Shown here piece after piece: positions 1-8,123 of a DNA stretch of 64,000 nt (positions within the stretch are counted from its first letter, which is position 1; each line of letters begins with the position of its first letter). Made by a program: the position numbers and the translations under genes. This DNA comes from Nisaea acidiphila (GTDB taxonomy: Bacteria > Pseudomonadota > Alphaproteobacteria > Thalassobaculales > Thalassobaculaceae). The stretch covers positions 2,452,501 to 2,516,500 of the forward strand of contig NZ_CP102480.1 in NCBI RefSeq assembly GCF_024662015.1, written 5' to 3'. A model generated the notes under the pieces. That model saw only the letters and a list, made by a program, of their open reading frames with translations, did not search any database and was not told the DNA's origin.

Positions 1-78
1 CAGCGCTGCCGCGCCGCCAGCGCCATGCTGTCACGGCCGCGAGAGCGCGATGTCAGACACAAACTTGAGGAGCCCCAT

Positions 79-867
79 ATGCTGTCCGTCCCGAGCCTGC
101 CCCTGATCGGTGTGACCGCCTGTCACCAGGAGGGCGAGGACCATTCGACGCAGCGGGTTTCCGAGAAATACGTCACCTGCGTTCCGGAGCCGACCGGCGG
201 TCTGCCGCTGATCATCCCGGCGCTCGAAGAAGGCCAGCTCGATCTCGACAGCCTGGTCGCCCATCTCGACGGATTGCTGCTGACCGGCAGCCCCTCCAAC
301 GTCGAGCCGCACCATTTCAACGGCCCGGAGAGCGTCGAGGGCACGCAGCACGATCCGCGCCGGGACGGTGTCACCCTCCCGCTGATCCGCAAGGCGATCG
401 AAGCCGGCGTTCCGGTGCTGGGCATCTGCCGCGGGATCCAGGAGATGAACGTCGCGCTCGGCGGCACGCTGCATCAGCGCATTTTCGATTTCGACGATAC
501 TTTCGACCATCGCATGCGCCGCGACGTGGAGTTCGACCGCAAATACCGCCCGGCGCACGAGATCCGCATGACCTCCGGCGGGCTGCTGGCGCGGATTGCC
601 GGGTCCGAAACCGCGCTGGTCAATTCCCTGCATGCCCAGGGCATCGACAAGCCGGGCGAGAATGTGGTGGTCGAGGCGGTGGCGCCGGACGGCATCGTCG
701 AGGCGATCAGTATGCCCTCCGCCAAGGCCTTCGTGCTCGGCGTCCAATGGCATCCGGAATGGCCGCGCCCGATCGAGGGGATCAACAGGAAGATCTTCGA
801 AGCCTTCGGCGAGGCCTGCCGCGCCCATCTTCGTGCCCGCCTCGGACTGGCCGACGCCGCCGAATAA
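79..867 (+). CDS. Class I glutamine amidotransferase-like hydrolase (gamma-glutamyl-GABA hydrolase / PuuD type)
   Basis: This 262-residue protein has the peptidase C26 / class I glutamine amidotransferase fold. The nucleophile elbow GICRG places the catalytic Cys near residue 117, and the VQWHPEW motif near 222-228 gives the His and Glu of the triad. Family members such as PuuD hydrolyse gamma-glutamyl-gamma-aminobutyrate in putrescine breakdown, and relatives cut other gamma-glutamyl amides. No other putrescine gene is visible nearby, so the substrate is inferred from family only. An upstream in-frame ATG exists at 25, but ATG 79 is preceded by AGGAG with 6-nt spacing and begins right before the conserved LPLIGVT strand, so I prefer it. 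Confidence 0.85.
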   Translation: MLSVPSLPLIGVTACHQEGEDHSTQRVSEKYVTCVPEPTGGLPLIIPALEEGQLDLDSLVAHLDGLLLTGSPSNVEPHHFNGPESVEGTQHDPRRDGVTLPLIRKAIEAGVPVLGICRGIQEMNVALGGTLHQRIFDFDDTFDHRMRRDVEFDRKYRPAHEIRMTSGGLLARIAGSETALVNSLHAQGIDKPGENVVVEAVAPDGIVEAISMPSAKAFVLGVQWHPEWPRPIEGINRKIFEAFGEACRAHLRARLGLADAAE

Positions 868-905
868 CGTTTTCCCTTTCCTCCGACCGAGAGAGTTTTC
901 CATCC

Positions 906-1694
906 ATGCGGATTGCCACCTGGAACATCAATTCCGTGCGCCTGCGCCTGCCGACGGTGCTGCGCTTCCTCCAGGAACAGGCGCCGGACGTGCTCTGCCT
1001 GCAGGAAACCAAGACCGAGGACCAGCATTTCCCGGCCGAGGCGCTGGCGGAGGCCGGTTACGCGCATCAGGCGATCCGCGGCCAGAAGAGCTATAACGGC
1101 GTTGCCGTGGTCTCCCGCGTGCCGTTCGCCGAGAGCGACAGCCGCGACTGGTGCGGCAAGAGCGACTGCCGCCATCAGGCGGTCCGGCTCGAGGGCGGGA
1201 TCGAGGTGCATAATTTCTATGTGCCCGCCGGCGGCGACGAGCCGGACCCGGCGGTGAACGACAAGTTCGCCCACAAGCTCGCCTTCCTCGACGAGATGGT
1301 CGAGTGGTTCGGCTCCGCCCGCAAGTCGAGCGAGCCGATGGTGCTGGTCGGCGACCTCAATATCGCGCCGCTGGAGACCGATGTCTGGTCGCACAAGCAG
1401 CTTCTGAAGGTGGTCAGCCACACGCCGGTCGAAGTCGAGGCCCTCGCGAAGGTTCAGGACGGGCTCGGCTGGGTCGACGCGGTGCGCCATTTCGTTCCCG
1501 AAACGGAAAAACTCTATTCTTGGTGGAGTTACCGCTCCCGCGACTGGGAAAAAGCCGACAAGGGCCGCCGTCTCGACCATGTCTGGGTCACAGAGCCGCT
1601 GAAACCGCGGCTGAAAGGCGCCTCGATCGCCAAAGCCCTGCGCGGCGGCGAAAAACCGTCCGACCACGCGCCGGTGATCGTGGATCTGGATTGA
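906..1694 (+). CDS. xth: Exodeoxyribonuclease III (AP endonuclease family)
   Basis: The 262-residue protein belongs to the endonuclease/exonuclease/phosphatase family and matches exonuclease III over its whole length. Visible active-site elements are the N-terminal WNINS, CLQETK (metal-binding Glu near 34), VGDLNIAP (Asp near 150, Asn near 152), RLDHVW (222-227) and the C-terminal SDHAPV. It should cleave abasic sites and degrade 3' ends in cytosolic base-excision repair. The start is chosen at ATG 906, where the canonical MRIATWNINS sequence begins; the open frame upstream is not conserved-looking. It lies 38 nt behind the amidotransferase-like gene and ends just before a dispersed repeat. 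Confidence 0.95.
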   Translation: MRIATWNINSVRLRLPTVLRFLQEQAPDVLCLQETKTEDQHFPAEALAEAGYAHQAIRGQKSYNGVAVVSRVPFAESDSRDWCGKSDCRHQAVRLEGGIEVHNFYVPAGGDEPDPAVNDKFAHKLAFLDEMVEWFGSARKSSEPMVLVGDLNIAPLETDVWSHKQLLKVVSHTPVEVEALAKVQDGLGWVDAVRHFVPETEKLYSWWSYRSRDWEKADKGRRLDHVWVTEPLKPRLKGASIAKALRGGEKPSDHAPVIVDLD

Positions 1695-1734
1695 GTACAG
1701 TTCGCGCAATCCATCAATGCTGAGCTAAATACGG

Positions 1735-1816
1735 GTCGTCATCCCCACGAAAGTGGGGACCCAGAGAGCGTAGAGCAGTGACCTGGAACCCTGGGTCCCT
1801 GCTTGCGCGGGAATTA
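1735..1816. repeat. Dispersed palindromic repeat, copy A
   Basis: This 82-nt element starts with GTCGTCATCCCC and ends with GGGAATTAC. It contains the hairpin CCCCAC-gaaa-GTGGGG followed by GACCCAG, and an inverted CTGGGTCCC half near the other end. A second copy of the same size and layout lies at 21849-21931. Both sit between the 3' ends of two convergent genes, so each may act as a bidirectional terminator or a BIME-like element. Confidence 0.75.
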
Positions 1817-1840
1817 CGGTTGTTTGGGTTGAGTGAACTG

Positions 1841-2935
1841 TTACCCGCAGCTAGGCACATCGGGCAGGGCGGCAAGAACCTTCCGCTCGGCATCGAACAG
1901 GCTCGCGGCCTCGGCCGGACGCACGGCGGTATCGCCGAACATCGCGCTCAGCAGCCAGGCCACATCCCCCTCGGCCGAGCGCGGTGCGCGGATACGCTCC
2001 GGCAGGATCTCCTTCCACACCTCTCCCTCCGGCGCCGCCACGCGGAAATCGAACACGAAGCTCGGCGTCACGCCCATGCGGAGATCGGCGATCCGGAGGC
2101 CGTCCTCGTCCCGCAACGTGCGGTAATAGCCTTTCGAGAAGGCGGCCACCGTCGCGGCATGGGGCAGGGTGTCGAGGCAGGGGCTTTCCGGCGCAAGGCG
2201 CGGATGGGCGTGGATGCGGGCGCTCGCGGCATCGCCGAAGACCGGCTGGTAGATATTGTAATAGACCGCTCCGTCCACGGCGATGGTCCGCCAGAGCAGC
2301 GTATTGAATGGCATCGGTGTGGCCAGGACCTGCTCCGCGTCGAGTCCCGCCGCGGCCAGAGCCTCGCGGGCCTTGCCGTCGGCGATCCGCTGGGCGGCGA
2401 GCGACCAGCCGAGATAGAGCGTGGAGAGCACCAGTGCGCCAGCGGTAACCCGCTTCAACCGTTCCGACCAGCCGCCAGCCGTCAGCGCCCAGATCGCCGC
2501 ACCCAGCAGCGGCAGGGTGTAGAGCGGGTCGATGATGAAGACCGAGCCGACACCGAAGGGCGTGTCCGTCAGCGGCCAAAGCAGCCGCGTGCCGTAGATC
2601 GTCATGGCATCGAGCAGGGCATGGGTCGTTAGGCAGAGGAAGACGGTGGCATAGGCGGCCATGCGCCGGTCGCGCAGCCCGCGGAAGAGCCGCATCAGAG
2701 CTTCGCCGATCAGCGGCGTGAGCGCGGCATGGACCAGCAGCGAATGGCTCCAGCCCCGGTGCAGGACGAAATTGCTGACCGGATCGCCGTGTTTGTAGAG
2801 CACGTCGAGGTCGGGAAGCGTGCCGAACACGGCGCCCGCGAGGGCGGCCTTGCGCGCTCCGATCTTCGGTCCTGCGACGGCGACGGAGATCGTGGCTCCA
2901 AGTACGGCCTGGGTCAGCGAGTCCAAGAAAGCCAC
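1841..2935 (-). CDS. Membrane-bound metal-dependent hydrolase, YdjM/DUF457 family
   Basis: The 364-residue protein shows the YdjM-type arrangement: PDLD at about 41-44, HRGWSHS at 59-65 and THALLD at 104-109. These His and Asp residues lie at membrane interfaces and probably bind a metal. Several hydrophobic segments occupy the first half (about 66-80, 92-110, 130-155, 165-180). The C-terminal half is a soluble domain rich in aromatic residues, which makes the protein longer than E. coli YdjM. The biochemical role of the family is poorly known; related YdjM/YbcI proteins are described as putative inner-membrane hydrolases. It converges on xth, with repeat copy A between the two stops. Confidence 0.8.
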   Translation of the reverse strand: MAFLDSLTQAVLGATISVAVAGPKIGARKAALAGAVFGTLPDLDVLYKHGDPVSNFVLHRGWSHSLLVHAALTPLIGEALMRLFRGLRDRRMAAYATVFLCLTTHALLDAMTIYGTRLLWPLTDTPFGVGSVFIIDPLYTLPLLGAAIWALTAGGWSERLKRVTAGALVLSTLYLGWSLAAQRIADGKAREALAAAGLDAEQVLATPMPFNTLLWRTIAVDGAVYYNIYQPVFGDAASARIHAHPRLAPESPCLDTLPHAATVAAFSKGYYRTLRDEDGLRIADLRMGVTPSFVFDFRVAAPEGEVWKEILPERIRAPRSAEGDVAWLLSAMFGDTAVRPAEAASLFDAERKVLAALPDVPSCG

Positions 2936-2993
2936 CTTTCGTGCGGAAAATCGACCTGCAAGAGATGTTGCCGGGCGGGTGCCCGATCAAGTG

Positions 2994-3488
2994 TCACGCG
3001 CGACCGATCTCATAGAGATGGATGCGGCCCGGGCCGATGCCGTCCGGCAGCGCGGCCGCTTTCCAGCGCGGCAGATCGACCGGCTGATCGCTCACCACGA
3101 CAGCCCCGTCCGCGAGCAGGGCATCGACCAGAGGGGCGATGGCGGCGGCCAGCGCCATGCTGGCCTGTTTCTCGCCGGTGCCGATATCGAGATGCGCGAG
3201 CAGGGTTTCGCGGCCGAGCCGTTCCGCCGCAGCCGGCAGGGTTTCCCGGAAATCGCCGAGAAAAAGCCTGTCCTCGGCCGGAATGCAATCCGGATGCGCC
3301 GCGACCTGCCGGTCGAACACATAGAACGGGCGCTCCGGCATCAGGCTGCGCAAATGGTCGAATGTCCGGCCGTTGCCGAGACCGAGTTCTATTGCGTTAC
3401 CGGAACGGTCTCCGATGGCCGCAACGGCCCAATCCAGGCTGAGTTTCTGCGCCTGAAGACGGCGGATCGCACTGTCTAAACGGCTCAC
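2994..3488 (-). CDS. Small SAM-dependent methyltransferase-like protein
   Basis: The 164-residue protein carries a glycine-rich nucleotide-binding loop (AIELGLGNGRTFDHL, about 32-46) like motif I of class I methyltransferases. A later LAHLDIGTGEKQ segment near 97-108 follows. Size and motifs fit the Methyltransf_17 family of small alphaproteobacterial enzymes, whose substrate is unknown. It lies 9 nt downstream of the cyclic-nucleotide-binding gene on the same strand, so the two are probably co-transcribed. The family name is from memory of the motif pattern; the function is not established. Confidence 0.65.
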   Translation of the reverse strand: MSRLDSAIRRLQAQKLSLDWAVAAIGDRSGNAIELGLGNGRTFDHLRSLMPERPFYVFDRQVAAHPDCIPAEDRLFLGDFRETLPAAAERLGRETLLAHLDIGTGEKQASMALAAAIAPLVDALLADGAVVVSDQPVDLPRWKAAALPDGIGPGRIHLYEIGRA

Positions 3489-3497
3489 GGTCCGGCG

Positions 3498-3953
3498 TTA
3501 CCCATCCTTGTCGGAGAGGGCCGCCCGCAGACGGATATTCGTCTGCTCAAGGCGGGCCGCCAGCTCGCGCATGATCTCGACGGCGATCTGCGGAAAGTCG
3601 GTGACGAGCCGGAAGAACGCTTCCTTGGAGATTTTCAGGGTCGTCAGGGATTCTTTCGCCTGCACCGTCGCGGTGCGCGGCACGTCGCACAGGATGGCGA
3701 TTTCGCCGACCACGTCTCCCTTGCTGAGCTGGGCCACTTCAAGCTTGCCGTCGTCCGTGTCGATCAGGACCGACGCCGTTCCGCCGATGATGATATAGGC
3801 GGCATCTCCCGAATCGCCCTGGTTGAACAGGACCTGACCGTCCGCATAGCTCAAGCGTTCGGAGGTGAAGGCAAGCAACTTCAGCTTCGACGGCTCGATC
3901 TTGGCGAAGAGCGGTATGTTTTTCAGCAGCTCGACTTCTTCATTCAGACTCAT
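3498..3953 (-). CDS. Stand-alone cyclic nucleotide-binding domain protein
   Basis: This 151-residue protein is a single cNMP-binding (Crp/PKA-type) beta-roll. The phosphate-binding cassette VGEIAILCDVPRTATV at 82-97 keeps the key Glu84 and Arg93 residues. A C-terminal helix (about 122-146) ends in a charged stretch that could form a coiled coil. There is no helix-turn-helix, so it is not a DNA-binding Crp regulator. It follows the large ABC protein by 30 nt on the same strand, suggesting it senses cAMP or cGMP and acts on that transporter or its partners; this link is inference from position only. Confidence 0.85.
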   Translation of the reverse strand: MSLNEEVELLKNIPLFAKIEPSKLKLLAFTSERLSYADGQVLFNQGDSGDAAYIIIGGTASVLIDTDDGKLEVAQLSKGDVVGEIAILCDVPRTATVQAKESLTTLKISKEAFFRLVTDFPQIAVEIMRELAARLEQTNIRLRAALSDKDG

Positions 3954-3983
3954 GGGATGATCCCTTGGATTTCCGGCTCCGGT

Positions 3984-6620
3984 CTATTCCTCGTCCAGCA
4001 GCGCCCGGAACGCGGTGCCTTCCTCGTTGAGACTATCAAAGCTGCCGTCCTCGATCACGCGGCCTCCGCGCATGACCAGAACGCGCCCGAAAGGCTGTGC
4101 AAGCCGCGCCCGATGCGCGACGAAGATCACCGTGCGGCCGGCTGCCTCCTCGCAAACTCGCGCAAGCGTCGGTGCCTGCATGCCGGAATCGAGTGCCGCG
4201 ACGGCCTCGTTGAGGACGATGACGTCCGGCCGGCGGAGCAGCATCCGCGCCATGGCGACCTTTTGCCGCTGCGCGGTCGTGAGGCGCGAGCCGGCAATCC
4301 CCGCCTCGGCATCGAGACCGACCTCGATCACCGTGGCTCTCAGCCCTTCCGACTCGATGACTTCCGCAAGCACCTTGCCGACCTGGTTGCCGGCATCGGC
4401 CTGGCCGTAGGCGATCTTGCCGAACAGGATATTGTCCTGCACCGAGGCGGCGAGATTGAACTGGTCGACGGAGAAGAATTCGAGATCGGGCTTGCGGTCT
4501 TCCGGCAGCTCCTCGCGGAACAGCTTGCGGGCCTCGAGGATGCGGGACTGCAACTCGTCGGAGATCATTCCGAGGCGGTGACGGGCCGGAATGAGTTTGA
4601 ACGGCAGGTCGAGGAAGCGATCGCGGTCCTCCGTCTCCATGCCGTCGAGACCGAGGCGGTCGGCGCGCTGCAGCAGGAGCTGGAAATCCGGCAGGTCATC
4701 GGCCGAAATGAAGGAATACTGCGCGAAGAACTCGTGGTCCGGAGGCAGGTCCTTGAAGAGCTCCACCATGGTCGAAGCGACCTCGCGGCCGATCCGGACG
4801 AAATCCTCGGTTAGCCCGACCTTGTCGAGCAGGCTGCGCACATAGGGGTCGGAAGCGAGGTGATCGAGCGCGAAGGCATCGCCGACCGGCGTTCCGAACA
4901 GCAGGTTTTCCGCCACGCTTGCATTGGTGTTGAATTTCTCCTCGTCGAAAGCTTCGACCAGGCTGGCGAGACCAAGTTCTTCCAGCCGCGAGCGTAATTG
5001 GGTTCTCGCGCCGAGGATACGGTCGCCGATTTCATCCCGGCTTTCGGCACTGAGCGAGCCGCGCAGACCGAATGCATATACCTCGTCCTCGAGCCCGACG
5101 ACCTTGAGCAGCTGCGCGATCCGGTCTTTCAGGCCCGCCTCGTCGGTTCCGATCGCCTCATAGTCGACCCAGTTGGCAGAGAGCGGGTCGAGAGAATTTC
5201 CCGAGGCTTCCGCATCCGCGCGCTGGCTCGGCGAATCGGGGAAGAAGTCAGGATCCGGGTCGCCCGAGGGTGCATGCTGCGCGCCCATCAGAAGGTTCTG
5301 CCTGATCGTATTGGAGAAGACGAAAGCGACCGGGCCGACATAACCAATCCGGCGGCCGGTGACGGATTCCGGCAGAGGCGCGATGTCGACACCGTTCATC
5401 GTAACGCTGCCGGAGGTCGGCGGCAGCAGGCGGGCGGCGACCATGGCCAGCAGGTCCTTGCCCCCGCCGCCGGGGCCGGTGATCGCGACATGGTCTCCCT
5501 TGGTGACTTCGAAGGAGATCCCGTCGAGTAGCACCTCTCCCTCGTCGTCGGTCAGGCCGACATTGCGAAAGGCGACAGGGCCGTCGAGGGAAACCGGCGT
5601 CTCCGGTTCCCCAATCTGCTGCGCCTCGGTGAGGCTGCCCGCGGGATCGAACTGCTCGATCACCTGCTCGTACTTGATCCGGGAATCTTCCTTGCGCTGA
5701 TAGTAGGTCAGCAGCTCCTTCCACGGCGCCGAGAGATCCTTGTAGGCGGCAAGGATGGCAACCAGCGCGCCGAAGGTGAGATCGCCCTGGATCACCAGCA
5801 CGCCGCCGATCGAGTAGAAGAAGAACGGCGTCAGTTGGGCGATGAAATTATTGAGGAACTTGATGAAGAACTTTCGGCGGTAGATCTCGTAGCGGATCGT
5901 GTAGATCTCGCCGAGCCGCGAGGTGAAGCCGGCAAGCGCGAAGCGCGAGGAATCGTTCGCATGGATCTCCTGTACGCCGGAGATGCTCTCGCCGATCCGG
6001 TCGGAGAGCTTGCGTACCGCCTTCACGCGTTCCTTGCCGAGCGCGTTCACACGGCGTTGCAGCTTCGGGATGATATAGCCCTGGATCGGATAGAGCGCGA
6101 TCGCCGCGGTCCCGAGGATCGGGTCCTGCACGAACATGAAGACGAGAATCGTCAGCAGCGTGCCGCCCTGGAAGGCGGGTAGCGAGATCGCGTCGCCGAT
6201 GAATCCGCCGAGCGGCTCGACCTCGGCAGTGATCATCGGGATCACCTCACCCTGGCTGACCCGGCGGAAATGCGGCAGCGGAAAGCGCAGGACGCGGGCA
6301 TAGAGATCGTAGCGCAGGCGCCGGAGCATCCGCTCGCCGAGCTGGCCGCGATAGACGTTGATATAATATTTGAACCCGCCATTGACGCAGACCAGTGCCA
6401 GGAAGATCCCGCTCAGCAGCAGCAGGTAGGGGATCTGGTCGAGCTGGTATCCGAACACTTCCGCCGGAAACTGCTTCCCGCCGATCGCCTCGTTGATGAT
6501 GGTCTTGGGCAGATCGAGCGAATAGTAGAGAAACGGAAAGGAGAGACCGGTCAGCACCAGGAGAAAGATCTGCTCTTTCTTGCTGTGCCGGAAGATGAAC
6601 CGGAAAATCGTGGGTTCCAT
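3984..6620 (-). CDS. ABC exporter-like protein with a degenerate, expanded ATPase domain
   Basis: The 878-residue protein has an N-terminal ABC exporter transmembrane domain (about 15-300, roughly six membrane segments) and a nucleotide-binding domain that is badly eroded. The Walker A region reads GPGGGGKD near 382-389, with the usual Ser/Thr replaced by Asp. The signature reads LTTAQRQ near 780-786 in place of LSGGQ, and Walker B ends VIVLNEA (799-806) with Asn where Asp is expected. The D-loop (ALDS) and the switch His (AHRARL, near 836) remain. Some 265 extra residues (about 450-715) separate Walker A from the signature, and the post-Q-loop motif occurs three times (435-446, 563-576, 721-734). 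The gene is divergent from the glycosyltransferase cluster. It may be an inactive or regulatory transporter; substrate unknown. Confidence 0.8.
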   Translation of the reverse strand: MEPTIFRFIFRHSKKEQIFLLVLTGLSFPFLYYSLDLPKTIINEAIGGKQFPAEVFGYQLDQIPYLLLLSGIFLALVCVNGGFKYYINVYRGQLGERMLRRLRYDLYARVLRFPLPHFRRVSQGEVIPMITAEVEPLGGFIGDAISLPAFQGGTLLTILVFMFVQDPILGTAAIALYPIQGYIIPKLQRRVNALGKERVKAVRKLSDRIGESISGVQEIHANDSSRFALAGFTSRLGEIYTIRYEIYRRKFFIKFLNNFIAQLTPFFFYSIGGVLVIQGDLTFGALVAILAAYKDLSAPWKELLTYYQRKEDSRIKYEQVIEQFDPAGSLTEAQQIGEPETPVSLDGPVAFRNVGLTDDEGEVLLDGISFEVTKGDHVAITGPGGGGKDLLAMVAARLLPPTSGSVTMNGVDIAPLPESVTGRRIGYVGPVAFVFSNTIRQNLLMGAQHAPSGDPDPDFFPDSPSQRADAEASGNSLDPLSANWVDYEAIGTDEAGLKDRIAQLLKVVGLEDEVYAFGLRGSLSAESRDEIGDRILGARTQLRSRLEELGLASLVEAFDEEKFNTNASVAENLLFGTPVGDAFALDHLASDPYVRSLLDKVGLTEDFVRIGREVASTMVELFKDLPPDHEFFAQYSFISADDLPDFQLLLQRADRLGLDGMETEDRDRFLDLPFKLIPARHRLGMISDELQSRILEARKLFREELPEDRKPDLEFFSVDQFNLAASVQDNILFGKIAYGQADAGNQVGKVLAEVIESEGLRATVIEVGLDAEAGIAGSRLTTAQRQKVAMARMLLRRPDVIVLNEAVAALDSGMQAPTLARVCEEAAGRTVIFVAHRARLAQPFGRVLVMRGGRVIEDGSFDSLNEEGTAFRALLDEE

Positions 6621-6845
6621 GCGGAGCGTCTGTCCGTACCGGTTGGCGTTGGCGTCAAAAACCGTTTGCGCGCAAAACAGTAACCGAACAGTGTCGGCAG
6701 GTAAACGTGCCTCCGGTCAAACGGGTTTTGCCGCACTGCACTGTGTGGCATAGTGCACAGCCAAGGGGATATGGTGGGGAGCAGCCCCGCTCTTCAGGCG
6801 GGACTTTCCATTAAACAAAGGCCGAAGAATCAAGTGGACGGGCGT
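6621..6845. promoter_or_regulatory. Divergent intergenic region between ABC exporter and glycan cluster
   Basis: This 225-nt gap lies between two divergent genes and must hold both promoters. A nested inverted pattern GCACT-N9-AGTGC lies at about 6737-6755 and could be an operator. No convincing -35/-10 pair stands out. Confidence 0.35.
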
Positions 6846-8075
6846 ATGACCTACGCTAGCAGCAAGCGCGGCCAAAAACGTGTCCTGATGTACAGTCACG
6901 ACACGATGGGTCTGGGCCATCTGCGCCGGTGCCGGGCGATTGCGCATTCGCTCGTCGAAAATCAGTCGGACCTGACGGTTCTGATCCTGTCGGGTTCGCC
7001 GATCATCGGCAGTTTCGATTTCAGGACCCGGGTGGACTTCGTCCGCATTCCGGGCGTCATCAAACTGCGCAACGGCGATTACACCTCGCTCAACCTGCAT
7101 CTCGATATCGAGGAGACGCTCAATCTCCGCTCCTCGATCATCAAGCACACGGCGGATGCCTTCGACCCGGATCTCTTCATCGTCGACAAGGAGCCCTGGG
7201 GGCTGCGCGGCGAGGTGCGGCCGACGCTGGAAATGCTGAAGGACCGGGGCACGCCGCTCGTGCTCGGCCTGCGCGACGTGATGGACGAGCCGGAAAAGCT
7301 GCTGCCGGAATGGGAGCGCAAAAACGCGGTCGAGGCCCTGCGGGACGTCTATGACGAGATCTGGGCCTACGGATTGCAGTCGGTCTGCGACCCCTATTCG
7401 GGCATGCCGATGCCGCAGTCGGTGCATGCCAAGACCCGTTATACCGGCTACCTGAAGCGCAAGGTGCCGAGCCACGTCCATCCGGTCTCCAGCACGGATC
7501 TCGACGATCCCTTCATCCTGGTCACGGCCGGCGGCGGCGGCGACGGCGACGGGCTCATGGACTGGGTGCTGAAGGCCTACGAGGCGGACGATCACCTGCC
7601 GTATCGCGCTTTGCTCGTGCTCGGCCCGTTCATGCCGGCGGAGCTGCAGAACGATTTCATGGAGCGGGCGGCAGAGCTCGACCGCGTCGACGTGATCACC
7701 TTCGACGCGCGGATCGAGAGCATGATGGCGCGTGCCGCGGGGATCGTCGCGATGGGGGGCTACAATACCTTCTGCGAGATCCTGTCCTTCGACAAACGTG
7801 CCCTGATCGTGCCGCGGACCGAGCCGCGGCTGGAGCAGTTCATCCGCGCCTCGCGGGCGCAGGAGCTGGGGATGACGGCGATGCTGGTCGACGACGGAAG
7901 CCGCGAGCCGCATGTGATGGCCGACGCGCTACGGCGCCTGCCGAGCCAGCCGCGCCCGTCGGAGAGCATGGCGGCCTCGCTACTGGACGGTCTTGACGAA
8001 GTGAACCGTCTGACCCATCGCTGGCTCTACGAGCATCCGGGGTCCAACGTCGCCGTGCTGCGCCGCGAGGCGTAG
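6846..8075 (+). CDS. Glycosyltransferase, GT28/MurG-like fold, first of the glycan cluster
   Basis: The 409-residue protein (counted from ATG 6846) has an N-terminal MGLGHLRRC motif (21-29), typical of GT-B glycosyltransferases related to MurG and the UDP-GlcNAc epimerase-like GT28 group. A GGGGDGDG loop (229-236) opens the C-terminal domain and MGGYNTFCEIL (303-313) is the donor-binding segment. It resembles the gene at 11115 in these motifs, so the two are probably paralogs. Upstream in-frame starts at 6753 and 6771 exist; I chose 6846 because the conserved core begins 12 residues later, but none has a well-spaced ribosome-binding site. Donor and acceptor are unknown. Confidence 0.8.
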   Translation: MTYASSKRGQKRVLMYSHDTMGLGHLRRCRAIAHSLVENQSDLTVLILSGSPIIGSFDFRTRVDFVRIPGVIKLRNGDYTSLNLHLDIEETLNLRSSIIKHTADAFDPDLFIVDKEPWGLRGEVRPTLEMLKDRGTPLVLGLRDVMDEPEKLLPEWERKNAVEALRDVYDEIWAYGLQSVCDPYSGMPMPQSVHAKTRYTGYLKRKVPSHVHPVSSTDLDDPFILVTAGGGGDGDGLMDWVLKAYEADDHLPYRALLVLGPFMPAELQNDFMERAAELDRVDVITFDARIESMMARAAGIVAMGGYNTFCEILSFDKRALIVPRTEPRLEQFIRASRAQELGMTAMLVDDGSREPHVMADALRRLPSQPRPSESMAASLLDGLDEVNRLTHRWLYEHPGSNVAVLRREA

Positions 8076-8123
8076 GCGGCACGCTCCGGCAACTCCCCGC
8101 GGCCCGACAGCAAGCGAGACGGC

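Noticed and set aside
31-1709. Long antisense open frames opposite the amidotransferase-like gene and xth
   Set aside because: Both overlap conserved sense genes with intact catalytic motifs and have no family resemblance.
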